This document shows, piece after piece, positions 49,381 to 60,252 of a stretch of 64,000 nt of DNA. The notes below the pieces were generated by a model. It worked only from the letters and a program-made list of their open reading frames with translations, was not told the origin of the DNA and ran no database searches. The position numbers and the translations under genes are program-made. The DNA comes from Chrysophaeum taylorii. Its lineage: Eukaryota > Sar > Pelagophyceae > Pelagomonadales > Pelagomonadaceae. The stretch spans positions 59,918 to 123,917 of the forward strand of contig JAQMWT010000387.1 of the NCBI GenBank assembly GCA_029834535.1, given 5' to 3'. Position 1 is the first letter of the stretch. Each line of letters begins with the position of its first letter.

Positions 49381-50699
49381 TCAATGTTGTTTCCCGCTTC
49401 CTCTTTCTTCTTCGAGGCCATCGCCTTCGCGCGTGGTATTTCGATGCAGCGCGGCGAGACGGTTCGTGGATCCCTGGTCTGCGAATATCGTGGGTCGCAG
49501 GGGTCTGCCGACTGGAGCGCCATCGTCGTTCGTTGCGCTAGCAATTTCTTCGAGCGCCGCTCTGAGCATGGCCAACTCCCGCTCGAGGGCCTCGGGGTCT
49601 GTCGCCGCCTACGCGCGCAATAAAAACTGGAGGCGGTCGATCGAGCGCGCACCTTAGGCAACTCGGACACCCACGTTTTCATACGCTGCTTGTTGCCGAC
49701 GAGGCCGGCGCGCAGCTTTTTCTGGTCAGCGCTCTTGAGCCAGGCTCGGTACTTGTCGCGCGGCAAGGCGTAGGCGTTTAGGACTGTCGCGAGCGCAGCG
49801 TCGTCGGCCGCGACGATGCCAAAGTTAAGGTCGCGCCGGTACCACTTCATCTGGTCTGCCGCGTAGTTGCGGGAGGCCGTGCCGAATCTGCGGACAAAGT
49901 CGAGGTAGGCATCGGGGTCCGTTGTGCGCCGGTCGAGCAAGTCGAGGCACTGGCGGTATCCGATGGCGCGCGCGGCCGTAGACGTGCGTGGCAGCTTGTT
50001 CGCGGCCGCGAGGCGACCGACCTCGGTCACGAGGCCGTCGTCCAGCATTCTTTCGCATCTCGCGTCGATCGCGTCGAACAGAGCCATGCGGTCCTGCGGC
50101 GCCAGGAAGAAGCACCGCGCGTCGTAGGCGGTCTCGTCGGCGAGGAACCGCTGCCGCGCCGGGGCTTCCGGAACGTCGTCGACCTCGATCTCGATCGCGC
50201 GACTGAGGCGGTACCAATCGTTCCGCGAGAGCGCCTCCGCGCGGCGCTTCCCGCGCTCAGACTGTGCCGCGAGCACACCGACGGCCTCGTCCCACCGCCC
50301 GGGCCGATAGCTGCGCAAGACCGACTCGGCCTCCGCCGCGGCTTGAGCGGAAGCCGCCGGCGCGCCGGGGGCGCCGCGCGTCAGCCATCTACAGTACATC
50401 ATCGTGCCGCCCACGACCACGGGCGTCATGTGCCGCCGCCCGCAGTCATCGATCGCCGCGAGCGCGGCGCGGCTCCACCGGCCCGCCGTCCACGGATCAT
50501 CGGCTTCGCCAACGTCCACGAGGTGGTGTGCCACAGCCCGACGGGTCGCAGCGTTCGGCTTGTTCGACCCCACGTCCAGCCCGCGGTACAGCTGCACCGA
50601 ATCCGCAGATACGATTTCCCCCGAGACCTCGCCACACAGCCGTATCGCGAGGCTCGACTTTCCCACCGCGGTCGGCCCGGCGAGCACAAGGACGCGCAT
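49381..50699 (-). CDS. MIAA: tRNA dimethylallyltransferase (MiaA/TRIT1-type), two exons
   Basis: Adds a dimethylallyl group to A37 of tRNAs that read codons starting with U. Exons are 50699-49653 and 49608-49381; the 44-nt intron has donor GTGCGC and acceptor CGTAG. The product is 424 residues. P-loop: L-A-G-P-T-A-V-G-K-S-S-L-A. Also visible are E-I-V-S-A-D-S-V-Q-L-Y, V-V-V-G-G-T-M-M-Y and the family's A-I-G-Y-R-Q-C. R-R-F-G-T-A-S-R-N-Y-A-A-D-Q-M-K-W-Y-R-R-D follows near the end of the core. The tail (exon 2) is low-complexity and Glu/Asn-rich. No clear organelle signal is seen, as the P-loop starts at residue 7; a cytosolic location is likely. Plant cytokinin IPTs share the fold, but the length fits tRNA enzymes. 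Confidence 0.93.
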
Positions 50700-51032
50700 T
50701 GCGAACCTTACCCCCCCCTTTGAGATCGACCTCTCACGTGCCGTTGGAAGGCGCGGTCGGCTGCCCGCCGGGACATCCGAGACCGTCCCGCGCGTTGCCC
50801 CCCCCCCGCTATGACCAATTGGCCTGCCAAAGCTTTTTTTTTTATAAGTCGTTTAGCTATCTCCACGGCGCTTGCAAATTTGGTGTTCTCGGCGTTTTCG
50901 AGGCGCTGTAACTGTAGCCGATGCTTGCGGCGCCACACTGTGTGACAGCACGTCTGCCCTGCAGGGAGCAGCAGGAAGCACCCCCCCTCGACTCTCTCTC
51001 TCAACCAGCGCGGCGGCGTGGGAATTTGTCTC
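50700..51032. other. Intergenic stretch upstream of MiaA
   Basis: Contains C runs, a T run near 50,836 and no supported gene. It should hold the MiaA promoter. Confidence 0.35.
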
Positions 51033-51416
51033 TAAATGTCGACTGCTAAGAGGGGGGTGTGTGTGGGGAGCATGAAGGATGTGGGTGGGTTTGTGGGGTA
51101 GGAGGGATGTGCCTGACGGGCGGAGATAAGCACGCGGGACCTAGTCGGGGTCATCGCCGAGTCGTGGGGCAGGCGAAGAGAGGACGGGCCCCGCCCATAG
51201 GTCGTACGCATGCTGCCGCCGGACGTATGTGCGACGAAGGGTGACGTCCTGCTGGGATCGGGCGGCCTGGGTGGTGTTCCCCGAGGCGGCGACATGGGTG
51301 AGGGCGGTGAGGGCACAGCGAGCCCGGCCTAATGCGTTGGCGATCCCCCACTCACGGTAGATGCGGCGAGTTTGGGCCGCATTTGCCTCTGTGAAGTTGG
51401 CGCAGCCGCTTGCCAC
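51033..51416 (-). repeat. Repeat A, copy 3, with extended gene relic
   Basis: 51033-51236 matches the block at 24,390-24,590 almost exactly. On the minus strand a frame from 51416 runs into it (…R-R-I-Y-R-E-W-G-I-A-N-A-L-G…T-L-R-R-T-Y-V-R-R-Q-H-A-Y-D-L-W) and stops inside the repeat. So this copy keeps more of the parent gene than the others. The family is unknown; linkage to Helitron pieces elsewhere is by position only. Confidence 0.6.
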
Positions 51417-51581
51417 CCAGGTTCGCGCAGCGATGCGCTCTGCGCATGTTTGGGCGAGAGCGTGGCACGCCGCGCTGGCCTCACCGAAGGCACCAAAGAC
51501 GAGGCCGGCGACGGTGCCGTAGCTGAATTTGTCTCAATCGACAGCACCATACGATGCCACGTCATAAAGGCAAGTAAAAAT

Positions 51582-52663
51582 ATGGGTCGGGGCGCTTGGA
51601 TTCTTTTGGGCGCCGCCTTGCCGTACGCCGCCGTGTCGGTGCTCGTGGTAGCGCAGCCAAAGTCCGGGAGCACGTCGCTCATGCAGACGCTCGCCAAGCT
51701 CGGCGGGAAGAAAGGGACGCAGGAAATGGGCCACGCCCTCGGCACCGTTACATCGCACGCGTGCAAGCAGAACGCGACGCTCGCAAGGACGCTCATCGAG
51801 TCTCTCGCGCGCGAGGCCGCCGAAAGGAGCACGCGATTTGGCAATTTATCGCTAGACTTCTCGCCCCTCCTCGAGTCCCACGGCAGCAAGTGCGCAGAGC
51901 GGTATCCGACTTTTTTTTCCAAGGCGCACGGGTCGCCCTTCTCTCGGCACACCTGCTTTCGCGTTTTGCCGCACTCCGACATGCGCGAGTTGTACGAGAA
52001 GACTCTCGAGCACTGGCTCACCTCGCGCACCGTCCTCTATAAGCAACACATTCTCCCAACGGAACACAATCTCGAACTGTTTGCTCGCGCGATAAAGCGC
52101 GAGCCGGGCGACAGTCAGTTCGCCCTCCTCGTCAGAGACCCCGTCAAGTCCGCCATCGCCTACGTCTTCGACACCGCCAAACCCTCGCCCCGCGACCCCT
52201 TCCACCACAGTCGCGACCCGTGTCTCATTTTCGGACAGGCGCGAGCCACGAGTGGCGCGAGAAATGGGTAGCGTTTGCCGAGGCGCACACCCGCTGGGTC
52301 ACGGTCGTCGACTACGAAGATTTGTACGGCATTAACGATCAAGACCGCTGCGTGTCGCTCGAGAGAGTACTCGGCCACCTCGCGATGAATAAGGCGGCTG
52401 CCGAGCTCGAATCGGACGAAACTGCCACCAAACCCAGATGGCCAAGGCCCGATTCTCCCACAAAAACAAGATACCTGCGACGAAAGCCCGATCTCCCCAT
52501 AAAATACGACGCTTCTCTCCACAAACCACCAGCACCACGCCAAGCCGCACCGAAACATGCGCAAAAGCAAAACCACGTCAAGGCACGCGCGCCGCGCCGC
52601 GCAACCCACCACGACAACAATTCCCTAATAAGGAGGATGACTAGTCGTCGTTCCCGAAGATGA
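51582..52663 (+). CDS. Secretory-pathway sulfotransferase-like protein
   Basis: Starts with a signal anchor (M-G-R-G-A-W-I-L-L-G-A-A-L-P-Y-A-A-V-S-V), then V-V-A-Q-P-K-S-G-S-T-S-L-M-Q-T-L. This is the 5'-PSB phosphate loop of PAPS-dependent sulfotransferases. F-A-L-L-V-R-D-P-V-K-S-A-I-A-Y gives the 3'-PB motif with its Arg. The frame ends at 52269, while clear continuation (H-E-W-R-E-K-W-V-A-F-A…V-V-D-Y-E-D-L-Y-G) is in another frame. A 29-nt intron 52210-52238 (donor GTCGCG, acceptor ACAG) joins them in phase and gives 350 residues. A frameshift is the alternative. The last ~80 residues are basic and Pro-rich and may be mis-modelled. The acceptor substrate is unknown; a Golgi site is likely. 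Confidence 0.65.
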
Positions 52664-53604
52664 GCAGTCGCATCAATCACAATTTTTCGTCGGCGACAGA
52701 CAACGCTCTCCCGACCGTCGTCGCTCGCGAACCCACAATTGATTTTTGCGGCGAGTGCGTGCGACAAAATTATTTTGTCATCATTAAGTTTCGACACGCG
52801 AACGCGGATGGTCGACGGTGGAGGTGTCCACGATCTTTTCAACGACAGCCCCGACTTATTACACGAAGCTCGAGGTCTTCGTAGGCCGAAAGTCTCCCAG
52901 AAGTGGTGCGACGACAATCCGCGAGTCTGGGGTTTATTCGAAAAGCGCGCTGCAACAAGGTGCGCGGCGGGAAATGAATGTGCGCTACTTGTGAAGCGAG
53001 GGGCGAGTCAGATGCGGGGCAGACTGTGCGAGGGGGGGTGCCGCGGGGGACCAGGTGTTGTCCGTCCGAGGTGCTATAGGGGCTCAAACGTCCGGCGGGC
53101 ATTTCTTTTCTTTCTTCCTAGGTGCGTGCTCTGATCCACATTTGCTAGATAAAGTCCCGCGAAATCTGCGTAGATGGTGAGGGAGGCCACTACGGAGCAC
53201 CACCAAACTTTACCGCAGCCAGGGTCAACATAAGCACAGATAAGCGCCGCCACAGGGAAATAATTGCCGTACGGGAAGAGAGAAGCTGCCGCGCTAGATC
53301 ATTAGAACCAAGCGCCGCGGTGAGAACTCCAGACCGCTGCTATGCCCTCTCAGCCCTTCTGCGTGCGCACTACGCGTTTGCCCCTCCGCTAGAATAGAAA
53401 ATGATCTTGACCAGCACGCCGAGCTCGCTCGGTCATGAAAAGGACGCCCTAGCACACGCCGAGCGCAGCAACGAATCGGCCTATTAGAATCGCGCGCGAA
53501 GGACGTCACCCTATAGCTAGCGAGCCACGCTACAGATATATAGATCTCCAGGCCTCAGGAGTCTGAAGAAGAACGATGAATGCACACCGTTGAAACTTGG
53601 TATC
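52664..53604. other. Region without a supported gene
   Basis: 940 bp between two convergent genes. Frames are short on both strands and no motif is recognised. It probably holds 3' ends and old repeat material. Confidence 0.4.
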
Positions 53605-54168
53605 TTAAACGACGGCCGATTCGGCCGGAGGCCTGTAGACGTTGTATTCGCCCGCGCCGCCCGTGCCGACGCAGGCATACGAAGCCGCGAGCGAGACACC
53701 CGCAGCCATCTCGTAGCCGCCGACGATCATGAAGTACGGACTGCCAAACTTTCGATTGAACCTGCGGGCGTGAGTTAAACGCGCCAACGGTCTACTTCTC
53801 ACTGAATACCTTGGACGAATGCCAACGAGCCGATGAAAACGTAGGTCGCGCCCGAATCGCGACGCAAGGAAAGGAAACCGCCCGAAGATCGCCGCATCGA
53901 GCTCGGCAAGGCTTGTCGCAACACCGAATGCTGCAACGTAGAAAGAAATGAGCCACAGGACGGGTCGACTTGCCGTCCCTTGTGGTACGTGTGCCACGAA
54001 ACCAAAATCCGTAGCACCCGATCGAGGTCGACACGACAGCGCCGAACAGGCATAGCCCTTGATGACTTTCACGATGCGAGTGCGCCACATCGGAGTAGGC
54101 GGAGGCGTGGCGGTGAGGGGCGCCACCAGCTCGGAGGAGTCCTCGGCCCAGGTCGGCTGGGGCGCCAT
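53605..54168 (-). CDS. Small membrane protein, two or more exons
   Basis: Exons 54168-53810 and 53761-53605, joined by a 48-nt intron (donor GTATTC, CTCAC branch-like motif, acceptor CGCAG) in phase; 171 residues. It begins M-A-P-Q-P-T-W-A-E-D. Hydrophobic stretches V-L-W-L-I-S-F-Y-V-A-A-F-G-V-A and Y-F-M-I-V-G-G-Y-E-M-A-A-G-V could be membrane spans. Between about 54,060 and 54,000 another frame reads L-F-G-A-V-V-S-T-S-I-G-C-Y-G-F-W-F. So an extra exon or frameshift is likely there, and a 39-nt intron before the ACGTTGCAG acceptor is also possible. No family is recognised. Confidence 0.45.
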   Translation of the reverse strand: MAPQPTWAEDSSELVAPLTATPPPTPMWRTRIVKVIKGYACSALSCRPRSGATDFGFVAHVPQGTASRPVLWLISFYVAAFGVATSLAELDAAIFGRFPFLASRFGRDLRFHRLVGIRPRYSVRSRPLARLTHARRFNRKFGSPYFMIVGGYEMAAGVSLAASYACVGTGGAGEYNVYRPPAESAVV

Positions 54169-54259
54169 GAGTGACCCTAACCCGCAGGACCATCCGTCAA
54201 TTAAAGGTTTGTTTTTCTAATCTTTGTGTTTACTCTAAACCTTTTAAACCCAGAATGAG
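54169..54259. promoter_or_regulatory. 91-bp divergent promoter region
   Basis: Between two small-protein genes. It is AT-rich relative to its flanks (TTTGTTTTTCTAATC, TTTACTC). No TATA box is certain. Confidence 0.35.
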
Positions 54260-54573
54260 ATGGTGGCTGACGATCTTGGACAGCCGCCCTCGGCTTCGTC
54301 AGCAAGCACGCGTGCCGCGTTGGACACCCTGCAGCACCGCGTGAGACCCGGATATCGTCGACTTGACTCGAGGGTTGCTACGCATCCCGCACCGTGCTCC
54401 GGCTTGAGCCGAGCGAAGGTCCGACCGACGATGATCCGCCATTCGTCGCAGCAACAGGAGCGAGACATCATCCCGACACTCACGCCCTCGCCATTTCCGC
54501 GCTCGTTGGAACTTATGCCTTCGAGACCATCCGACTCATGGCTACGGGTCAGTTCTACATGCCCCATCTCTGA
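54260..54573 (+). CDS. 93-residue protein, two exons
   Basis: Exons 54260-54340 and 54373-54573 with a 32-nt intron (donor GTGAGA, acceptor TCGAG), phase 0. It begins M-V-A-D-D-L-G-Q-P-P and ends with a hydrophobic stretch A-L-A-I-S-A-L-V-G-T-Y-A-F-E followed by T-I-R-L-M-A-T-G-Q-F-Y-M-P-H-L. That could be a short membrane or amphipathic helix. No family is recognised. Support comes from the clean splice phase and protein-like composition across the join. An earlier ATG at 54255 is in another frame and leads to a poor sequence. Confidence 0.5.
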
Positions 54574-54860
54574 GTGAGGATCTTTACGTCCGTCAGTCAG
54601 CACGAAGAGACTATGCGGCTTGCTTCCTCTAAGGAAGCAGGGTACAGTAGACGACACCCGCGAGTGGTGCGCCTCCTGCTCGTATCGATGATCGTTCTCG
54701 GTTGAGCCCCCCTAATAACCTTGTTAGCTGTCGACCTTAATTAACAAAACCCCGGTTCTCACATCGTATCACTCACTACCCCGCGGCATGTTTGAGAAAC
54801 GGTCGCACGCATGCGATGCGCATAGGCGTCCTCGCTAAGTGCCGATCCCCTGCGCCGAGA

Positions 54861-55860
54861 ATGCCTTTCTCCAACGTGTACGAGAGCGTCGTGACGGCCG
54901 CCCTGAGCGCCTCGCTCGTGAGCTTGATCCTGTTAGATGCGAGGAGCATCCAGCAGATCGTTGACAAACTTCGGTTATTCACGATGGGGCTGTTGTTTAT
55001 GTTGTTCGGACGCGACAAGCGATGGAAGCGTCGTCCGCCCGACAGCGCCACAGTGTCGGCGTTTCGGGGCGACGCGTGCGTCGGATCTACCTGGTTCGAC
55101 ACGGAGAGCGAGTGGAACTTGATATTTAATAAAGGCTCGAAACTGCTGTTGCCGTTTAAGGCTATCGCGGCGCTAGTCCGCGAGATCTTACTTCGTCCAC
55201 CTGACCCCGACTCGATTTTGTACGACTCGCCGCTCAACCAGCAGGGCCTCGAGCAGGCGTGAGAGATTGCCGCGTGGCTCCGCGAAATCCCGACCGTTGC
55301 CCGAGCCTTCGCTCGTCGTCTCGTCCAACCTCCGCCGCGCGCTCCAGACCGTCGTCATCGCGCCCAGGACCGCTTCGTGATCCAAGACAACGACGCCCCG
55401 AAACAGCAGAAGCGAGTCCACGTCTTGAGCTCGCTCCAGGAGGTATCGACCAACGTCGACACCGTGTCGCTCCTCGCGCCCCACGCGACGCCCACGCTTC
55501 CTCGAGTCCCCGAGCTCCTCCAGGCTCCCGCGCGCTTCGAGGTCAGCCGTTACGGCAACAATGTTCGCGGCACAGGCCGCGACCGCATCATCGCCTTTGC
55601 GACCACGCGTTCGAGTCCGCTCACGACTCCATTATCGTCGGCTGCCACTCCCTCTGGGCACGATTCTTCTTCCGCGAACTTCCCTCCCGAGCGACGTCAA
55701 CTCCGTCGCTAAGGACTCAAAATCGCCAATTGGGCATTGTCAGTTGCGATCCATCCGGCAACGTCAACAACATCAATTGTTCACGCGATCGACCCGACCC
55801 GTCCAGGTCGTCTATAAGGGCTTCGACTCCAAGGTCAAGCTCCCATTTCCCAACAAAGCC
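54861..55860 (+). pseudogene. Histidine-phosphatase (PGAM-like) gene relic with several frameshifts
   Basis: From the ATG at 54861 the frame reads N-V-Y-E-S-V-V-T-A-A-L-S-A-S-L-V, a membrane-like N-terminus, up to D-S-P-L-N-Q-Q-G-L-E-Q-A. Then the family blocks occur in order but in changing frames: E-I-A-A-W-L-R-E-I-P, L-V-V-S-S-N-L-R-R-A-L-Q-T, V-H-V-L-S-S-L-Q-E-V-S-T-N-V-D-T, H-D-S-I-I-V-G-C-H-S-L-W-A-R. Four or more frame changes in 700 bp, with no splice signals that fit, point to a decayed gene. Base-calling errors are the alternative. The N-terminal R-H-G motif was not seen. Confidence 0.55.
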
Positions 55861-57054
55861 CAAGGCCGCCTGACTCCTTCTGTCCGCGCAACGCTCGAGC
55901 TGTTCTCTCGCGCGCTATGGTGCGCGGGCGCGTAAGGTGCTGCGTGGTGCCGCCCTCCCTGGCTGACCGGTGGCGCCTGACCGGTGGCGCTCCTCTCGGA
56001 ATTCTTCTATCGTATTAACGGGCATTGTTTGTTGCTCTTTACTACGTGTAATATTACCTTCTTTTTTTCCTTAGAATAATAAATAAACTTGGGGCGTTCT
56101 GTTGATCCCGGCAGAATCACGGTTGTTCCCGGCTTGCCACTGGACGATGATCTGGACGTCGCTGTCTTTGCAAACCGTCCAGAGCTACACTATTATGTGT
56201 GCGACACTGGAACATTTTCACACCTATCTCTACACGAGGGTTTTTCTCCGTAATACGGCTTTCCTCTTCTTCCTTTTTCCTTACCCTTCCGCCCCTTTTC
56301 TTTCACGACTATGAAGAACCCAGTCTGAAGCTCTTTTCCAACATGGAGTAGGCCTCCAGGTGCGTACCGTCGGGTACGGGGTTTTCTGTTTAATTAACAG
56401 AGACTTCGTTCCCCGTTGTCAGTGTAAACGCTTCTATGGGACCTAATGTCCTTAAGGAGTTAGGGCCTAAATCCCTACCTTGTGTAGTAGCATGTGACAA
56501 GCGGAATGGTCTGTACACGCCTAAGACTGCACGCAGTCTCTACCATGTACCCGGAGAGGGTCAAATCTCCAGGTTATGGGCCCAGATGCGTAGGTGTGTC
56601 AGCCCAACTGTGTTGTACGTCTAAATCGAATGATCAATTTACGCCTGATCACGAGTACAATGCGACAATGTGTTTGGCGGTGGTCTACTGTACATATTTG
56701 TTGTGTGACGGTATGTGCCCACCAGTTAAATTGGTTTGTGACCGAGTTGGGTCGGTCACTGGTCACATGCACTCGCATAACTAATAAAATTAAAATTTTC
56801 CTATACAAGCCGCGGAAACTTGTACGGGTTTTTTACTTCCATTCCCAACAAAAGACTGACTGCTCGAGAACTAATCCATTCTTCAGTCTCAAGTCACCCT
56901 GTTTTAAATAGCATGTTGATTTGTTTGGTCTTGTCAATAAGCCCACGTTTAAAATCGCGTACTGTACATAGAACCCGCACTTGAGAAACCCTTCATTCTT
57001 ATGTGTCGAATCTGTCTATCAATCCTCTAACCTATCCCTTAATAGGTCACAATC
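55861..57054. other. AT-rich leader of the retroelement, putative LTR/5' UTR
   Basis: The composition changes from GC-rich to AT-rich at about 56,030-56,060. No gene is supported. The stretch before the gag ATG should contain a long terminal repeat and primer-binding site. A TGTTGATCCCGG start near 56,100 is a candidate LTR edge. I found no clear tRNA-complementary site and the partner LTR is outside the window. Confidence 0.35.
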
Positions 57055-58122
57055 ATGTCAAAACAAAAAACAATATCTACCACGGATATCTACAAACAAG
57101 AACAAATCCTCGTTGATAAAATTAACGCAGGATTGCGTTTCCAAGATAATTCAACTAAGGTGAGCTTGCAAATTGAAACGCTTCGCAGGCATATGACAAG
57201 TTCATATGTGGACGCGTTATTCTGCTTTGATTCATATGAAGCTTACACCCGGAATGCTCCGGAATATAATCAACTTCTTGAACAAGAAGTTGATATTATC
57301 TTCGCTCAATGGAAAGCTGAACAAATTAATGATTTAAACTTACCTGATGAAGATGCCCTGCCCGAACATTTAAAGACTTGGCACGTCAACTCTTCCCATC
57401 AACTAACGGTTGATGCCCGTAATAACCTTGAACGACTTTACTACCAAGAGTCGTACAACCTTGTCCGTCCTGAATTAAATGAGGACGTTAAACATGTCCT
57501 TACTTTATTAGATACCCGATTTCCTAAATCAGTGGTGTATGATTCATCTTTAACTAACATATCCTTTACAGGTCTCTCTAATGCCGATTGGATCAAACAC
57601 TGCGAAACTTATGCTGGTTTCTTGTACACATTCTTTAACCTCGAGTCCCAGGAAAAGCCCGCTCTCGCTATGTGGCCTCAACTAAAGAAAATTTATGCAA
57701 TCCCTGCACATCCCAATAAATTACGTGCTGTAATGCTTTTAGCCTATCATTACTATGAGACAGTGTCTTGTACAGATGTAACTGAGCTTAAATCTCAGTT
57801 TAATCGAATGTCTCTAAATGTTAATTGGTATGCCCATGTATTTGTCGAACAACTCCTTGCCTTTCAATCTCAGGCAAAGCAATTAAATAATGATGAAGCA
57901 TCAATCCAATTTAATAACTCCATAATCACTCTTAAAGCTCACGAGGAGATCTACCGTCTATATGCTAATCCCTCGGATCACGAGCGCTATTCTCAATCGT
58001 TATTGGAATGGTGTAAACTCTACGAGACACGCTCTAGTAACAACTCGAGTCACGATCCCGAATTGTTAAAGCTAGTTGATCCTAACGACGTTCGTCCACT
58101 AATTCTTGTTAAAGATATATAA
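57055..58122 (+). CDS. Gag-like structural protein of the retroelement
   Basis: 355 residues, intact. It is Gln/Asn/Leu-rich and helical throughout, with W-P-Q-L-K-K-I-Y-A-I-P near the middle, and ends L-I-L-V-K-D-I. There is no C-C-H-C zinc knuckle. Position ahead of protease-integrase and size suggest a Gag capsid; the sequence alone does not prove it. The stop overlaps the next ATG (TAATG), a layout that allows re-initiation of translation. Confidence 0.6.
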   Translation: MSKQKTISTTDIYKQEQILVDKINAGLRFQDNSTKVSLQIETLRRHMTSSYVDALFCFDSYEAYTRNAPEYNQLLEQEVDIIFAQWKAEQINDLNLPDEDALPEHLKTWHVNSSHQLTVDARNNLERLYYQESYNLVRPELNEDVKHVLTLLDTRFPKSVVYDSSLTNISFTGLSNADWIKHCETYAGFLYTFFNLESQEKPALAMWPQLKKIYAIPAHPNKLRAVMLLAYHYYETVSCTDVTELKSQFNRMSLNVNWYAHVFVEQLLAFQSQAKQLNNDEASIQFNNSIITLKAHEEIYRLYANPSDHERYSQSLLEWCKLYETRSSNNSSHDPELLKLVDPNDVRPLILVKDI

Positions 58123-58751
58123 TGAGACAAAGTTTTCTTCTAACCGACGCTTGGATAAACCCGCTTCTTGGATCCCTTACATCCCTGGTACTACCGCTAC
58201 CAAGCCACCTAAGGTTATGGATGGACACTATTCATCAATCCCACGATTCTCTAAACAACGCTTACTCGTTGTTAGCTACTGTAGCTGGACAGTCTGGCTT
58301 CAACGCTCGTAAGCTTCGTAATGCAAAAGATAAAGCATCGACAATCTCACCCCGTGACACGTCGTACTATCGTTCACCCTCAAATTATAACGTCAAAGGT
58401 ACCAGCTTCGATCGTCCTGTCTACTCATCTTCCTCTAACCGTAATGCACGCTCTAATATGTCTCTTATGGACCGGGCTACTTATCAAGTTGATCGTCTTC
58501 GCCACCTGTTTGGTAAATTGCAGGAAGCGAATCCCAATCCTTCCACCGACTCTAAAATGGTACAGGAGGAAATGAAAAGCTTATTGAGTACCCTCTGGAC
58601 AACCGCTTCTCAAGCTTCGACACAGTCCTTAGATCCTGATGAAGCCACCCAAGTTCATCTCTACTTATCTCGAGTTGATATTATGTCCAATACCATATCG
58701 AACCTCTTGGAAGCCGATAAGGAATCTCTTGTTTCAAAAGAATCAAACTGA
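58122..58751 (+). CDS. Second ORF of the retroelement
   Basis: 209 residues, start codon overlapping the gag stop. The middle is Ser/Arg/Asn-rich and Tyr-containing (S-Y-Y-R-S-P-S-N-Y-N), typical of a nucleic-acid-binding linker; the end is helical (L-L-S-T-L-W-T-T-A, V-H-L-Y-L-S-R-V-D-I). It could be the nucleocapsid part of Gag in a second frame. A separate accessory protein is the alternative. Confidence 0.5.
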   Translation: MRQSFLLTDAWINPLLGSLTSLVLPLPSHLRLWMDTIHQSHDSLNNAYSLLATVAGQSGFNARKLRNAKDKASTISPRDTSYYRSPSNYNVKGTSFDRPVYSSSSNRNARSNMSLMDRATYQVDRLRHLFGKLQEANPNPSTDSKMVQEEMKSLLSTLWTTASQASTQSLDPDEATQVHLYLSRVDIMSNTISNLLEADKESLVSKESN

Positions 58752-58968
58752 AACATCTGCTCCTGAAGCGTCCCCCAGTGATGCGGAGCAGAGGGGGACT
58801 GCTGATACAGAGAAAATGTTCCACACTTCCTGTCAATTAAAGATGATGAAATCGACAACATCCCTCAGCCACTGTTGCAGCACATAAATGCTAAAGCTCA
58901 GAATGCAATTGTTCGTCGTCAAGCTCGGGAAACTTCTTCGCACTCTGAGCTCCCCAGTAATTTAACCA

Positions 58969-59637
58969 ATGAAGATGGTACAGAACACCTTTGTTGCTAC
59001 CAAAACTAAATACTGGTTTTACACTCGTCGTTGTGCCTTCCGAACAAACGCAAAGTTTCATGACACAGTACGTGTTTGGTCGAAGCTCAACACTTGCCTG
59101 TTACTGCTAATGACTACGCCAGGATATGCTGACACATGTGCTTCTCAACATGTAATTAACTTTAAACGTTATGCTGATCCTATCCACATCGTAAAGCTAC
59201 CCGAGTCCTATCACCTGCTATCCAGACTGCTACGGATACGCAGAGCATGCTATGATTATAAGGACCGTCATTCCCGCTTTGCCAAAGCATCCAAATGTGG
59301 GATATGTAAAGCTAGACGTTGCGCTTTTCTACCCAAGCAAAACGACCATAACGATCCCGATCTGCACATCATCAGTATGACTCAATGGGGAGAAGATAAA
59401 CTTGGTATACACCTTTATGGAGTTGAATTTAAAGGACAATCATCCAGAGTAAAATTGATGATAATGTCAAGATTACTTTGTTTATACTCAGTAACCTGTT
59501 GCCAACTCTACCAATTTACTCGCTACAACAAGCAAAAGCGCGTAAAATGGAACTTCGCTCACTACAGTTCAGACTATGTGCTTTTAATGAACAACGCGAA
59601 ATGCTCAAACTATATTCCACCCTCATGGAACGAGTAA
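58969..59637 (+). pseudogene. Retroelement protease region
   Basis: A frame of 222 codons contains A-D-T-C-A-S-Q-H at 59128-59151. Copia proteases have D-T/S-G-A-S-x-H here, so the active-site Gly is replaced by Cys. The surrounding sequence does not read well as a whole protease, and the frame starts without a natural start. It is probably part of a decayed pol. Confidence 0.45.
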
Positions 59638-60252
59638 TTTACGTCCCATGGCTTAAAACCATCCTGAGTCAATGCATTCGCAGCTGCCTTACATACGCAA
59701 GCATTCCCACCTCCTGTATGACGCAAGGTTACAACACGTTTGCTCCACACAGTAACTTCATCTCCTAGCCCGAATACCTACAGTAACTTTACTTTGCTCT
59801 GGGATGTCCACTCCTGCATTCTTGGCTTGCGCTTCTAATGACTTGCAAATCAACATCAACGTTAAAGTTCTTGTTGAGAGCGACGACAATATCACGCACA
59901 TGCTACGAAGACGTTTTGGTAATTCCATCGAAGTTTTCCCATCCTAACCTAAGTTTTTGACATATCTCCATCGAGCATCGGACGTTGAACGTGCACGATA
60001 TTACACTGACATAGTGGAATTGACATCACCATGCACAAATCGCACCATCAATGGGAGATCCATTTCCACCTTCGAGCGCGATATGGATGATTCTTTGTTC
60101 CAAGTGCTCTAAGTGTACTTGAGCTTTTAAAGCCGCTCGTCTCTTCATGGAAATGACTCCACCACACTCCGCATCATACGAAGATCATATACGAGTTGCC
60201 ATCTCATCTTCTCAACGATGCACTATACGGTGGACATATGTGACCGATTTCC

